Shown: one piece after another, positions 1 through 8,256 of the stretch
Layout of the letters: each line of letters starts with the position of its first letter
How positions within the stretch are numbered: the first letter of the stretch is position 1
From: DASUPK01 sp963728875
GTDB lineage: Bacteria > Actinomycetota > Thermoleophilia > Solirubrobacterales > 70-9
Length of the DNA: 64,000 nt
Assembly (NCBI GenBank): GCA_963728875.1
Contig: CAVSLJ010000002.1
Location: forward strand, 620,001-684,000
Direction: 5' to 3'
Program-made: the position numbers and the translations under genes
Notes under the pieces: model-generated
What the model was told of the DNA's origin: nothing
The model's input: only the letters and a program-made list of their open reading frames with translations
Databases searched by the model: none

Positions 1-234
1 CGAGCCGTGGACCTGCCGGCCCATCACCACCCCATCGGGATCTCGCCCGACGGCGGCGGCGAGCCGGCCGCGGTTCTCGCGCACGCTCTCGCGCTCATCG
101 CCGGTCATGATCGCGACGTTGAGCGCGTCGTAGGGCGCAACGCTCACTCCGCCGATGCGGGTGGAGAAGGCAGCCTTCGCACCGGACAGCTCCGCCTCGA
201 GCCACCGGACGCCGTCCTGCTCGCGCCATTCCAT
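1..234 (-). CDS. pgeF: PgeF/YfiH family (laccase-domain) protein, N-terminal part
   Basis: Only the first 78 residues lie in the window; the reading frame stays open to base 1. The start ATG at 234 gives a protein beginning MEWREQDGVRWLEAEL. It contains FSTRIGGVS, then YDALNVA, and near the cut edge VVMGRQVHG. This order is typical of the YfiH/PgeF (DUF152, polyphenol-oxidase-like) family, whose HG motif contributes a metal-binding His. Family members have been linked to purine nucleoside processing and peptidoglycan editing; which applies here cannot be told. cca ends 27 bases upstream on the same strand, so the two may be co-transcribed. Family assignment is fairly secure, the biological role is not. 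Confidence 0.75.
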   Translation of the reverse strand, partial: MEWREQDGVRWLEAELSGAKAAFSTRIGGVSVAPYDALNVAIMTGDERESVRENRGRLAAAVGRDPDGVVMGRQVHGS

Positions 235-261
235 GGCGCGCAAGGCTAGATCAGGAAGTCG

Positions 262-1395
262 TCAGTCCTCGGGGATCTCGCCGCGCGCTGCGGCGAGCGC
301 GATCCGCAGCTCCTCGTCGCGCCCCGAGAGCTCGCCGTCGAGCTTGCCCGAGAGCGCCGCATCGAGCCCGTGCCCGATCGCGGGACCCTCCGGGATGCCG
401 GCGGCGACCAGGTCGTCGCCGGTGATCTCCAGCCCGACGTGTCGCCACCTCCCGGCGTAATCGTCGAGCCACTCGGCGCCCAGCGCCCTGGCGACGAGGA
501 GCTGTGCCGGGTCCCACGACTTCGCCAGCCAGAAGGCATCCGAGGCCCGCTCGGGCTCAGCGCCGACCAGCTCGCGGATCTGTGGCAGCGGCCGGACGAT
601 CGCCAGCATCACGGCGAGCTCGCGATCCACCCAGCCGACCCACGGCCGATTCGGGACCAGCCGAGCCACCGCGGCCACCCTGGCCGGCGCCGCCGGATCG
701 AGCGTCGGCAGGATGCCCCAGTCGGCGATCAGCTGGAGCGCGCGGGCGGGATCCTCCTCGGCGCCGATCCGCCGGAGCTCGTTCTGGATCCGATCCTCCG
801 AGACCGTCGACAGGTCGGCCTCTCCGAGCAATCTCTGCGTATCCGGCTCCAGATCGAATCCGAAGCGCGCCGCGTAGCGGGCGGCTCGCAGGGCGCGGGT
901 CGGATCGTCGATGAAGGAGCGCTCGTGGAGCACGCGCAGGCGCCCCGCCCGCAGGTCATCGAGGCCACCGTGGGGATCGATCAGCTCGGCATGCTCCTCG
1001 AGCGGATAGGCCATCGCGTTGACGGTGAAGTCCCTGCGCGCCAGGTCCTCGCCGATGGGGGCCGGCCGCACCTCCGGCAGCGCTCCGGGGTGCGCGTAGG
1101 TTTCGGCCCGGGTCTGGGCAACATCGATCGTCTGGCCGTCGGCCTCGAGCCTCCCCGTCAGGAAGAGCTCGTCTCGCTCCGGCTCGTAGCCCGGAACATC
1201 GGCCAGGGCTTTCGCGTCGCCCTCCACCGCGACGTCGAGGTCCGCGCCGTCGGCTCCGAGCAGGAGGTCGCGGACCACCCCGCCCACCAGGTACGTCGGC
1301 ACTCGCTCGGCTATGGGTCGCAGCGCCTGGATCTGGGGCAGGGATTCGACCGCCTGCGGCAGTCGTGCTGGGTCGATTTCCATTGAGTCCGGCAT
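262..1395 (-). CDS. cca: CCA-adding enzyme / poly(A) polymerase family tRNA nucleotidyltransferase
   Basis: 377 aa. Adds or repairs the 3' CCA end of tRNA, or is a related class II nucleotidyltransferase. The head domain shows YLVGGVVRDLLLG near residues 35-47 and the metal-binding DLDVAVEGD shortly after. RRDFTVNAMAYPL follows near 120, then DDPTRALRAARYAARFGF near 165, the nucleotide-recognition neck. The C-terminal body is shorter than in E. coli Cca and no HD phosphohydrolase domain is evident. Two in-frame ATGs are possible (1395 and 1383); neither has a clear ribosome binding site. It is divergent from the beta-propeller gene, with only 28 bases between the starts, so promoters must overlap. 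Whether it adds all of CCA or only A cannot be read from sequence alone. Confidence 0.88.
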   Translation of the reverse strand: MPDSMEIDPARLPQAVESLPQIQALRPIAERVPTYLVGGVVRDLLLGADGADLDVAVEGDAKALADVPGYEPERDELFLTGRLEADGQTIDVAQTRAETYAHPGALPEVRPAPIGEDLARRDFTVNAMAYPLEEHAELIDPHGGLDDLRAGRLRVLHERSFIDDPTRALRAARYAARFGFDLEPDTQRLLGEADLSTVSEDRIQNELRRIGAEEDPARALQLIADWGILPTLDPAAPARVAAVARLVPNRPWVGWVDRELAVMLAIVRPLPQIRELVGAEPERASDAFWLAKSWDPAQLLVARALGAEWLDDYAGRWRHVGLEITGDDLVAAGIPEGPAIGHGLDAALSGKLDGELSGRDEELRIALAAARGEIPED

Positions 1396-1423
1396 TAGCG
1401 CTGTTGCCTATCGTGCGGATCGT

Positions 1424-2800
1424 ATGCGGGGCACGCTCGAGAACCTCTGGAAGAACCACCGCTGGGCCACGCTCGGCACCGCCGCCGGCGTCGGCGCGGT
1501 CCTGATTGCGCTGATCGGCTACCTGGTGCTGAAGCGCCCCGCCGACAAGTCCTGTCCCGACCCCTGCACGATCGAGACGACGACCGACACCGGCCCGGTC
1601 ACGAAGACCGTCGACTGGCCGTTCTACGGTCGCAACAAGGAGCGGACCCGCTTCCTCGACGCCCCCGACGTCAAACCCCCCTTCACGACGAAATGGACCT
1701 TCAAGGGCCGCCGCCTCCTGGAGTACTCGCCGATCGTGGTCGGGGGCTCCATCTACGGGATCAACAACAACGGGCTGGCGTTCTCGATCAAGAAGAGCTC
1801 GGGGAAGGCACGCTGGATACGCCAGATCGCTTCCCGGAACGCCTCCGCCCCGGCCTACGGGCCCGGCGAGCCCCACACCGAGGGAAGGCTCTATTTCTCC
1901 AACCTCGATCCGGGCCAGGTGATCTCTCTGGGCACACACCGCGGGGCCGTGCTTTGGAAGCGCTCGCTGCCGGGGCGCACCGAGTCCTCGCCGGTCGTCG
2001 TCGGGAACAAGGTGATCGCCGGGTGCGAGTGCGGGACTCTCTACGCCTTCGACGCCGACACCGGCAAGACCCTCTGGCAGACCAACCTCGGCGGACAGAT
2101 CAAGGCGGCGCCCGCGATCTCGAACGGGGTGGCCTACGTCGGGGACTACTCCGGCACGATGAGCGCCGTCAACATCAGCAACGGCGCGATCAAGTGGCAG
2201 TCCGACTCGCAGGGCACCGGCGTGACCGCCGGCGCCTTCTACGGGACCGCGGCCGTGGCCTTCGGGCGCGTCTACGCAGGCGCGAAGGACGGCCGCGTCT
2301 ACAGCTTCAACAAGGAGACGGGCGACGTGATCTGGAGTCACACCATCGGCGGCCAGGTCTACGCCGGCGCGGCCGCGGCCGACACCCCGAACAGCCCGCC
2401 CACCGTCTACTTCGGCACCTACGGCGGCAGCAGCTTCTACGCGCTCGACGCGCGCGACGGCGACGAGCGCTGGTCCGCTGACGCGGGCGGCTCGGTGATC
2501 GGCGCCGCCAGCGTGATCGGGAACATCGTCTACGTCGCCAACCTGGGCACGACCGAGACCGACGGCTTCGACACCGCCAACGGCAAGAAGGTGTGGACGT
2601 TCAAGGACGGCGCGTACAACCCGGTGATCTCGGACGGCCGCAACCTCTATCTGACCGGCTACAAGACGATCTACAGGCTGAAGCCGCGAACCGCTGCGGA
2701 CGTCAAGCGCAAGGCCGAGAAGGCCGCGGCCGCCGCCAAGCAGAAGGCCAAGGCCAAGAGCAAGAAGCAGAGCAAGAAGAAGAGCAAGAAGAAGAGCTAG
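1424..2800 (+). CDS. Membrane-anchored PQQ-type beta-propeller protein
   Basis: 458 aa from the ATG at 1424; an upstream in-frame start would run through cca and is rejected. Residues ~12-33 form one hydrophobic segment (WATLGTAAGVGAVLIALIGY), so the protein is probably anchored with the propeller outside the cell. The rest carries repeated units such as LYAFDADTGKTLWQTNL, VYSFNKETGDVIWSHTI and FYALDARDGDERW, the PQQ/BamB-like blade pattern. Real PQQ binding is not implied. The last ~30 residues are almost only Lys, Ala and Ser, a basic tail that could bind wall polymers or nucleic acid. Its TAG stop is shared with the hisF stop on the other strand (palindrome CTAG at 2797-2800). Function unknown; a BamB-like scaffold or secreted sensor are options. 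Confidence 0.8.
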   Translation: MRGTLENLWKNHRWATLGTAAGVGAVLIALIGYLVLKRPADKSCPDPCTIETTTDTGPVTKTVDWPFYGRNKERTRFLDAPDVKPPFTTKWTFKGRRLLEYSPIVVGGSIYGINNNGLAFSIKKSSGKARWIRQIASRNASAPAYGPGEPHTEGRLYFSNLDPGQVISLGTHRGAVLWKRSLPGRTESSPVVVGNKVIAGCECGTLYAFDADTGKTLWQTNLGGQIKAAPAISNGVAYVGDYSGTMSAVNISNGAIKWQSDSQGTGVTAGAFYGTAAVAFGRVYAGAKDGRVYSFNKETGDVIWSHTIGGQVYAGAAAADTPNSPPTVYFGTYGGSSFYALDARDGDERWSADAGGSVIGAASVIGNIVYVANLGTTETDGFDTANGKKVWTFKDGAYNPVISDGRNLYLTGYKTIYRLKPRTAADVKRKAEKAAAAAKQKAKAKSKKQSKKKSKKKS

Positions 2801-3609
2801 GCGATCCTGACCGGGATCCCGGCCTCGTCCATCCGCTGCTTTGCCTCGGCCACCGTGTGAGAGCCGTAGTGGAAGATCGACGCGCAGAGCACGGCGTCCG
2901 CGTGCCCGTCGCTGACCGCCTCGACCAGGTGGTCGAGCTCTCCGGCTCCACCGGAGGCGATCACCGGGACGCTGACCGCCTCCGCGACCGCGCGGGTGAG
3001 CTCCAGGTCATAGCCGTCCGCGGTCCCGTCGCGATCCATGCTGGTGAGGAGGACCTCCCCCGCCCCCAGCTCCGTGGCCTCCCTGGCCCAGTCGACGGCC
3101 TCGCGCTCCTCGACCTTGCTGCGCCCGCCATGCACGTAGACGTCCCACTCGGCGTCCCCGAAGTGGCCCGGGGGAGCGTCGCAGGTCTCCGAGCTGTCGC
3201 CGGCCCCGCGGCGCTTGGCGTCGATCGCGATCACCACGCACTGCGAGCCGAAAACGCTGGCAAGCTCCGAGATCAGCTCGGGCCGTGCCAGCGCGGATGA
3301 GTTGACGGAGACCTTGTCGGCACCGGCATCGAGCACCGCCTGTGCGTCCTCGACCGAGCGAATCCCGCCGCCGATCGTGAACGGGATGAAGACGTTGTCC
3401 GCGGTGCGCCGCGCCAGCTCGACGATCGTGTCGCGGCTCTCATGCGAGGCGGTGATGTCGAGGAAGACGAGCTCGTCAGCGCCCGCCGCGTCGTAGCGCT
3501 CGGCGAGCTCGACCGGGTCGCCGGCGTCACGGATGTCGACGAAGTTGGTGCCCTTGACGACGCGACCGTCGTCAACGTCCAGGCAGGGGATGACTCGCTT
3601 CAGGACCAT
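2797..3609 (-). CDS. hisF: Imidazole glycerol phosphate synthase, cyclase subunit
   Basis: 270 aa, normal length for HisF. With HisH it converts PRFAR plus ammonia to imidazole glycerol phosphate and AICAR in histidine synthesis. The N-terminus VLKRVIPCLDVDDGRVVKG carries the first catalytic Asp, and VVIAIDAKRRGAG near residue 126 carries the second. Phosphate-binding loops FTIGGGIRS and VIASGGAGELDHL are present. An acidic, Asp/Cys-containing insert (SSETCDAPPG) follows the second Asp. Unlike the other his genes of this window it is not in the hisZGDBHA run: a DoxX-like gene and an inverted SnoaL-like gene separate it from hisA. Its start is 23 bases from the divergent gene at 3633. Confidence 0.96.
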   Translation of the reverse strand: MVLKRVIPCLDVDDGRVVKGTNFVDIRDAGDPVELAERYDAAGADELVFLDITASHESRDTIVELARRTADNVFIPFTIGGGIRSVEDAQAVLDAGADKVSVNSSALARPELISELASVFGSQCVVIAIDAKRRGAGDSSETCDAPPGHFGDAEWDVYVHGGRSKVEEREAVDWAREATELGAGEVLLTSMDRDGTADGYDLELTRAVAEAVSVPVIASGGAGELDHLVEAVSDGHADAVLCASIFHYGSHTVAEAKQRMDEAGIPVRIA

Positions 3610-3632
3610 GAATCGAGGTTAACGTTGGGCTG

Positions 3633-4025
3633 ATGGAGTCGAACGCACGGCGCTTCGTGGAGGGCAACCAGGCGATCAATGAGGGCGACCTGGAGCGGCT
3701 GATCGAGCTGAGCGATGAGCGGATCCACCTCGAGCCCCTGCGGGCCGCAACCGAGGGGGCCTTCGAGGGACACGAGGGCATCAGGGCCTTCTGGCGAGAC
3801 ACTCGGGAGAGCTTCGAGGTCTTCGAGCTGAACTATCCCGACGTTCGAGATCTGCCCGACGGTCGTGTCCTCGCCCTCGGAAGCATTCGCGTCCGCGGGC
3901 GAGGCAGTGGCGTCGAGACGGATGTACCCACCGCCGTGATCGCCAGCTTCACCGACGGCCGGATCACCCACTTCAAGGACTACGGAGAGCACTCCGTAGC
4001 CCTCGCGGCCGCCGGGCTTGCCTAG
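3633..4025 (+). CDS. SnoaL/NTF2-like small protein
   Basis: 130 aa. Starts MESNARRFVEGNQAINEGDL, with an alpha-helical start. The middle segment AFEGHEGIRAFWRDTRESFEVFEL and the strand-rich end VIASFTDGRITHFKDYGEH give the usual NTF2-like cone-fold layout. This fold covers enzymes, polyketide cyclases and stress proteins, so no substrate can be named. It interrupts the histidine genes on the opposite strand: it is divergent from hisF by 23 bases and convergent with the DoxX-like gene, sharing a CTAG stop. A second SnoaL-like protein lies at 44463-44867. Confidence 0.75.
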   Translation: MESNARRFVEGNQAINEGDLERLIELSDERIHLEPLRAATEGAFEGHEGIRAFWRDTRESFEVFELNYPDVRDLPDGRVLALGSIRVRGRGSGVETDVPTAVIASFTDGRITHFKDYGEHSVALAAAGLA

Positions 4026-4378
4026 TCCCAGTCGCCCGCCGCGTACGCCCAGGCGATGAAGAGCAGCTGCACGGGGAGACGGGCGTAGAGGGCGTTGCGG
4101 CCGCCCGGAACCCTTTTCTCGTACCGCTCGGCCTCGATCGCCATGTGGAGGTTCGCCGGGAAGACGGCGATCAGCGTCGCGATGCTCCACAGGCTCCCCG
4201 CCTTGCGCGTCGCTGGGTGCATCGTGGCCAGCCCGCCGGCGATCTCGGCGACGCCGCTCGCGTAGACGAGCTCACGGTGGCGCGGGACGTACGGCGGCAT
4301 GATCCGCTCGTAGGTGCGGGTCTTGACGAAGTGCATGATCCCCGCGAAGACGAAGAACGGGCCGAAGAGTCTCCGCAT
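4022..4378 (-). CDS. DoxX-like small membrane protein
   Basis: 118 aa with about four hydrophobic segments: LFGPFFVFAGIMHFV, LVYASGVAEIAGGLA, SIATLIAVFPANLHMAI and LPVQLLFIAWAYAAG. The layout and the motif GIMHFVKTRTYERIMPPY match DoxX/DoxD-like integral membrane proteins, whose biochemical role is mostly unknown. It lies 9 bases downstream of hisA on the same strand, so it is likely the last gene of the histidine transcript. Its stop overlaps that of the convergent SnoaL-like gene in CTAG. There is no sign it takes part in histidine synthesis. Confidence 0.72.
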   Translation of the reverse strand: MRRLFGPFFVFAGIMHFVKTRTYERIMPPYVPRHRELVYASGVAEIAGGLATMHPATRKAGSLWSIATLIAVFPANLHMAIEAERYEKRVPGGRNALYARLPVQLLFIAWAYAAGDWD

Positions 4379-4387
4379 GGGCGGATC

Positions 4388-5113
4388 CTATGGATCGAGG
4401 ATCGACTGCGCCTCGGCGATGCCGAAGCGCCCCTCATAGAGCGCCCGCCCGACGATCGCGCCGCCGAGGTTGTCGAGCCCCAGGTCGGCGAGGGCACGGA
4501 GATCGTCGAGAGAGCCGATCCCGCCGGAGTAGATCAGCTCGCCGTCGGTGGCCCCGGCGGCTTCGCGCAGCGAATCGAGGTCCGGGCCCCCCATCAGGCC
4601 GTCGACCTCCACCGGCGTGTAGACGAACCGGCTCACCCCGCGCTCCGAGAGGGCGGCGATCACCTCCGTGGTGCCGAGATCCGAGGATCGGGTCCAGCCC
4701 TCGGCGGCGACCTTCCCGGACCGTGAGTCGACCGAGACGACGACGCGCTCGCCGTGGGCCGCGGCGATCGCCTCGGCCATGTCGGGGTCGCGCACCGCGG
4801 CGGTGCCGAGGACGACCCGCTCCGCCCCGGATGAGATCGCCTCCTCGACCTTCTTCGAGTCGCGCAGGCCGCCACCGAGCTGGACGGGCACGCCGACCGC
4901 CGCGACGATCCGCCGGACGTGTTCGAGATTCACCGGCTCGCCCGCGCGGGCGCCGTCCAGGTCGACCACGTGGAGCCAGCGGGCGCCGCCATCCACCCAG
5001 CGGCGGGCGGCGACGACGGGATCGTCGTCGTAGGCCGTCTCCTGGTCGTAGTCGCCCTGGATCAGCCTGACGGCCTTGCCGTCGCGGATGTCAATCGCCG
5101 GGTAGAGGATCAA
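4388..5113 (-). CDS. hisA: ProFAR isomerase (phosphoribosylformimino-AICAR-P isomerase)
   Basis: 241 aa. Opens the ProFAR ribose by an Amadori rearrangement to give PRFAR, the substrate of HisHF. PAIDIRDGKAVRL (Asp near residue 8) and VVSVDSRSGKVAAEGW (second Asp near 128) are the catalytic pair. The phosphate site VQLGGGLRD is visible, with YSGGIGSLDDL near the C-terminus. The start codon is TTG (5113-5111), chosen because it gives the expected LILYPAIDIRDG beginning. It overlaps the hisH stop as TTGA, so translation is probably coupled. In some actinobacteria this enzyme also does the TrpF step (PriA); no trpF is seen here, so a dual role is possible but not shown. Confidence 0.95.
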   Translation of the reverse strand: MILYPAIDIRDGKAVRLIQGDYDQETAYDDDPVVAARRWVDGGARWLHVVDLDGARAGEPVNLEHVRRIVAAVGVPVQLGGGLRDSKKVEEAISSGAERVVLGTAAVRDPDMAEAIAAAHGERVVVSVDSRSGKVAAEGWTRSSDLGTTEVIAALSERGVSRFVYTPVEVDGLMGGPDLDSLREAAGATDGELIYSGGIGSLDDLRALADLGLDNLGGAIVGRALYEGRFGIAEAQSILDP

Positions 5114-5724
5114 CTGCAGATACGGATGAAGTTAGCCAGGAGGCCGAGTCCCGCGGAGCTCGACTTTTCCGGGTGGAACTGGACGCCATAGAGCGGCGGG
5201 CGCTCCACGGCGCAGGTGAAGCGCTCGCCGTAGGCGGCGGTGCCGAGCACGTCATTTTCGGCCGAGGGCCGCGGCGCGAACGAGTGCACGAAGTAGAACG
5301 GCGTCTCCTCCCCCAGGCCCTCCGTCAGCCGCGAGGAATGCTCCCAGCGCACCGGCGACCAGCCGATGTGCGGGACCTTGTAGCCGTTGGCCTCCAGCGG
5401 GGCCACGACGCCGCCGAGCAGCGCGAGCCCGCTCGCCCCCTCGTTCTCCACCGAGGAGTCGAAGAGCAGCTGCATGCCGAGGCAGATGCCGAGCACTGGG
5501 ACGCCGGCCTCGACCCGGCTCGCGACCAGCTCGTGCAGCCCGATCTCATGGACGCGGCTCATCGCCTTCGGGAAGGCGCCGACGCCCGGAAGGATCACGC
5601 CGTCCGCCGACTCGGCGCGCCCGCGGTCCGCGGTGATCTCCGCCTCGGCTCCGACCTTCTCGAGCGCCTTTTCGACCGAGCGCAGGTTGCCCATTCCGTA
5701 GTCGAGGATGGCGACGCGCGTCAT
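5110..5724 (-). CDS. hisH: Imidazole glycerol phosphate synthase, glutaminase subunit
   Basis: 204 aa. Supplies ammonia from glutamine to HisF. Class I glutamine amidotransferase: ILDYGMGNLRSV at the N-terminus, nucleophile Cys81 in LGICLGMQLL, and His184/Glu186 in YGVQFHPEKSS. The start is the ATG at 5724, which gives the standard MTRVAILDYGMGN; the longer frame upstream belongs to hisB in another frame. It overlaps hisB by 4 bases and hisA by 4 bases, typical of a translationally coupled operon. Its partner hisF is 1.5 kb away, outside the contiguous run. Confidence 0.96.
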   Translation of the reverse strand: MTRVAILDYGMGNLRSVEKALEKVGAEAEITADRGRAESADGVILPGVGAFPKAMSRVHEIGLHELVASRVEAGVPVLGICLGMQLLFDSSVENEGASGLALLGGVVAPLEANGYKVPHIGWSPVRWEHSSRLTEGLGEETPFYFVHSFAPRPSAENDVLGTAAYGERFTCAVERPPLYGVQFHPEKSSSAGLGLLANFIRICS

Positions 5725-6311
5725 TCGGTCAGGGTGCCCTTGGTGGACGGCACGCCGCTCTCCTCCGGGTCGATCGAGACGGCCACGCGCAGGGCGCGGG
5801 CGAACGCCTTGAAGGCGGCCTCGATCATGTGGTGGGCGTTCGAGCCCGACCGGACCCAGATGTGAAGCGTCATCTTCGAGTTGTTGGAGACGGCGCGGAA
5901 GAACTCCTCGGTGAGCTCGGAGTCGAAGCCGGCGATGGTCACGTCCGGGAGCTCGGCGTCGAACGCGCAGTACGGCCTGCCGGAGATGTCGATGGCGCAC
6001 TCCCCCAGGGCTTCGTCCATCGGCACCAGGGCCGAGCCGTAGCGGCGGATCCCGGCGCGGTCGCCGAGGGCATGGTCGATCGCCTGGCCGAGGCAGATGC
6101 CGACGTCCTCGGTGGTGTGGTGCGCGCCGGTCTGGAGATCCCCGGAGGCCTCGACCTCGAGGCCGAGCCGCCCATGGCGCGCGAGCAGCTCCAGCATGTG
6201 ATCAAGGAAGCCGACGCCGGTGGAGACCTTGGCCTCGCCGCCGTCCAGGTCCAGCCGGAGGCTGACCTTGGTCTCCTTGGTTTCGCGCTTGATCTCTGCT
6301 GTGCGGCTCAT
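5721..6311 (-). CDS. hisB: Imidazoleglycerol-phosphate dehydratase
   Basis: 196 aa, monofunctional (no phosphatase domain). Dehydrates IGP to imidazole acetol phosphate. Metal-binding and core motifs are present: GFLDHMLELLARHG, HHTTEDVGICLGQA, NNSKMTLHI and NAHHMIEAAFKAFARAL. The start ATG at 6311 gives MSRTAEIKRETKETKV, the usual beginning. The frame is open upstream into the C-terminal part of hisD with no stop between them, so as sequenced a HisD-tail/HisB fusion could be read. I treat this as a frameshift artefact in hisD. Removing one G from the run at 6312-6315 puts the hisD TGA over this ATG as ATGA. Confidence 0.94.
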   Translation of the reverse strand: MSRTAEIKRETKETKVSLRLDLDGGEAKVSTGVGFLDHMLELLARHGRLGLEVEASGDLQTGAHHTTEDVGICLGQAIDHALGDRAGIRRYGSALVPMDEALGECAIDISGRPYCAFDAELPDVTIAGFDSELTEEFFRAVSNNSKMTLHIWVRSGSNAHHMIEAAFKAFARALRVAVSIDPEESGVPSTKGTLTE

Positions 6312-7582
6312 CCCCGATTCCTTCGCTCGTGCTTCCACGGAGTCAGCGTGCAGCGGGAAGCCCTCGGCGCGGGCCAATGTAGCGACCGTCGGGGCGAGCT
6401 CCCGGGCCGCCTCCTGCGTGATCTCGACCGTCGAGATCCGGCGGCGGAAGACGCCCGGGCCGAGCGGGCCCTGGAAGCGCCCCGCGCCGCCGGTGGGCAG
6501 CACGTGGTTCGGAGCCGGCCGCATAGTCCCCGAAAGCCGTGGCGCTGCGCTCGCCGAGGAACACGCACCCGGCGGTCATCGCACGCCCCGCGAGAAGCTC
6601 GGCATCCTCGGTGAGGATCTCGAGGTGCTCGGGCGCGAGCGCGTTGGCGAGGGCCACCCCGGCTTCGGTCTCCGGCACTGCGACGAGAGCGAGCGCCGCG
6701 TCCTCCGCGATGCCCTGCTCTCCGGCAATCCGCTCGACGCTCTCCCGGATTGCGTCGAGGATGACGGTCTCGACCGCAGCGGCCACCAGCAGGCCGTCGG
6801 GCCCGTGCTCGGCCTGGGCACACAGATCGAGCCCCATCCAGTCCGCGTTCGCTGTGTCACCCGCGATCACCATCAGCTCGGAGGGCCCCGCGATCCCGTC
6901 GATCCCCACCTCGCCCGCGAGCTGGCGTTTGGCCTCCTGGACGTAGCGGTTGCCGGGACCGGCGATCACGTCGACCCGGGTGACGGTGTCAGTGCCGAGA
7001 GCGAGCGCTGCGATCGCCTGCGCGCCCCCCATTGCGTAGACCTCGTCCGCGCCGGCGATCGAGGCGGCCGCGAGCGTCACATCGGCGACCGGCCGCGGCG
7101 TGGCGACCACGATCCGGCCCACGCCGGCGACCTTCGCCGGGATGCAACCCATCAGGACCGTCGACGGGTAGGCGGCGGTGCCGCCGGGGGCGTAGATCCC
7201 GGCGGAGCCGACGGGAACCTCCCTGAGCTCGACCGAGTGTCCCTGCGACAGCTCGACGCGGCTGTCATCGCCCAGCTGAGCCTCCGCGACCGATCGGATG
7301 TTGCCCGCGGCCGTCTCCAGGGCGGCGAGCGATCTCCGGGCCCACCCGCGACGCCGCCGATTTCAGCGCCTCGTCGGGTTGGCGGAGGGAACCCGGGTCC
7401 ACCGATCCACTCGCGAACCGGCGCTCGATCTCCATCAACGCCGAATCGCCGCCTCGGCGCACCTCGGCCACGAGCCCGGCGACCGGCTCGCCGACCTCGC
7501 CGAGCGGCGGCTGCAGCGCCCTGATCTCGGCCGCCAGGGCACGTGGGTTCGACCCATCCCAGTCGAAGTGCTTGATCTGCAT
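6308..7582 (-). pseudogene. hisD: Histidinol dehydrogenase, interrupted by apparent +1 frameshifts
   Basis: The product would carry out the last two steps of histidine synthesis, but no single frame encodes it. Residues 1-~80 (MQIKHFDWDGSNPRALAAEI onward) are in one frame. The core is in a second frame: VIAGPGNRYVQEAKRQ, GIAGPSELMVIAGD, the Zn-site region CAQAEHGPDG and ATAFGDYAAG. The end is in a third: NHVLPTGGAGRF to HADSVEARAKESG. The switches lie at about 7330-7350, 6511-6512 and 6312-6315. Each is repaired by removing one base, in short G/C runs. With all three removed the gene is 423 codons, the family's normal length, with a TGATG junction to hisG and ATGA to hisB. A sequencing or assembly error is more likely than a true pseudogene, because every other his gene is intact. 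Confidence 0.85.
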
Positions 7583-8256
7583 CAGCCCTTCTCCGGCCGC
7601 AGCCGCTCCACGAGGTCGTCCACCTCGGCCGCGCGCAGCTTGTGGGAGACGCGATTGGCGACCAGCCGCGCCGTGGAAGAGGCGATCTCCTCACGGATCT
7701 CCAGACCGTTCTCCTCCAGGGTGCGGCCGGTGGCGACCAGGTCGACGATCCCGTCGACCAGCCCGACCAGCGGGGCCAGCTCGACCGATCCCTTCACCTC
7801 GACCACCTCGGCCTGCCGGCCCGTCTCCTCGAAGTAGCGCTCCGCGATCCGGGGGTACTTGGTCGCGATCCTCATGCCACCGAGCCGCCGCTCGGCCTCG
7901 CCGAGGCTCTCGTCCCCCTTGCGGCCGGCGAGCACCATGCGGCAGGCGCCGTAGCCGAGGTCGAGGATCTCGTAGACGATCCGGTCGGTGTGCTCGAGCA
8001 GCACGTCCTTGCCGGTGATCCCCACGTCGGCGGCGCCGGACTCGACGTATGTGGGGACATCGGACGGCCGCATCGTCACCAGGCTCATGCCGTTGACCTC
8101 GAAGATGAGCGAGCGCGAGTCACCGCGCATCTCGGCGGTGTCGACGCCGATCCGGTCGAGCGCGTCGAGGGTCTCGTCCCAGAGCGCGCCCCGCGGAATC
8201 GCGAGTTTGAGCGGCCCGCCCAGGCGTGCGCGGGGGGCCTCCACGGTGGGGCTCAT
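7582..8256 (-). CDS. hisG: ATP phosphoribosyltransferase, short form catalytic subunit
   Basis: 224 aa: the short form, which lacks the C-terminal regulatory domain and needs HisZ. First committed step of histidine synthesis (ATP + PRPP). Starts with a short Ala/Arg-rich extension, then KLAIPRGALWDETLDAL. ESGAADVGITGKDVLLE and the PRPP loop region DGIVDLVATGRTLEENGL are canonical. It overlaps hisZ by ATGA and touches hisD as TGATG, so the three are coupled. The pairing with hisZ directly upstream supports the hetero-octameric HisGZ type of enzyme, with histidine feedback acting through HisZ. Confidence 0.95.
   Translation of the reverse strand: MSPTVEAPRARLGGPLKLAIPRGALWDETLDALDRIGVDTAEMRGDSRSLIFEVNGMSLVTMRPSDVPTYVESGAADVGITGKDVLLEHTDRIVYEILDLGYGACRMVLAGRKGDESLGEAERRLGGMRIATKYPRIAERYFEETGRQAEVVEVKGSVELAPLVGLVDGIVDLVATGRTLEENGLEIREEIASSTARLVANRVSHKLRAAEVDDLVERLRPEKG

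Noticed and set aside
5110..6000. 296-codon frame as a long hisH
   Set aside because: The first 92 codons are a shadow of hisB; the ATG at 5724 gives the normal HisH N-terminus.
5721..6524. A genuine HisD-HisB fusion protein
   Set aside because: The fusion would contain only the last ~70 HisD residues, and one extra G in a GGGG run explains the missing stop.
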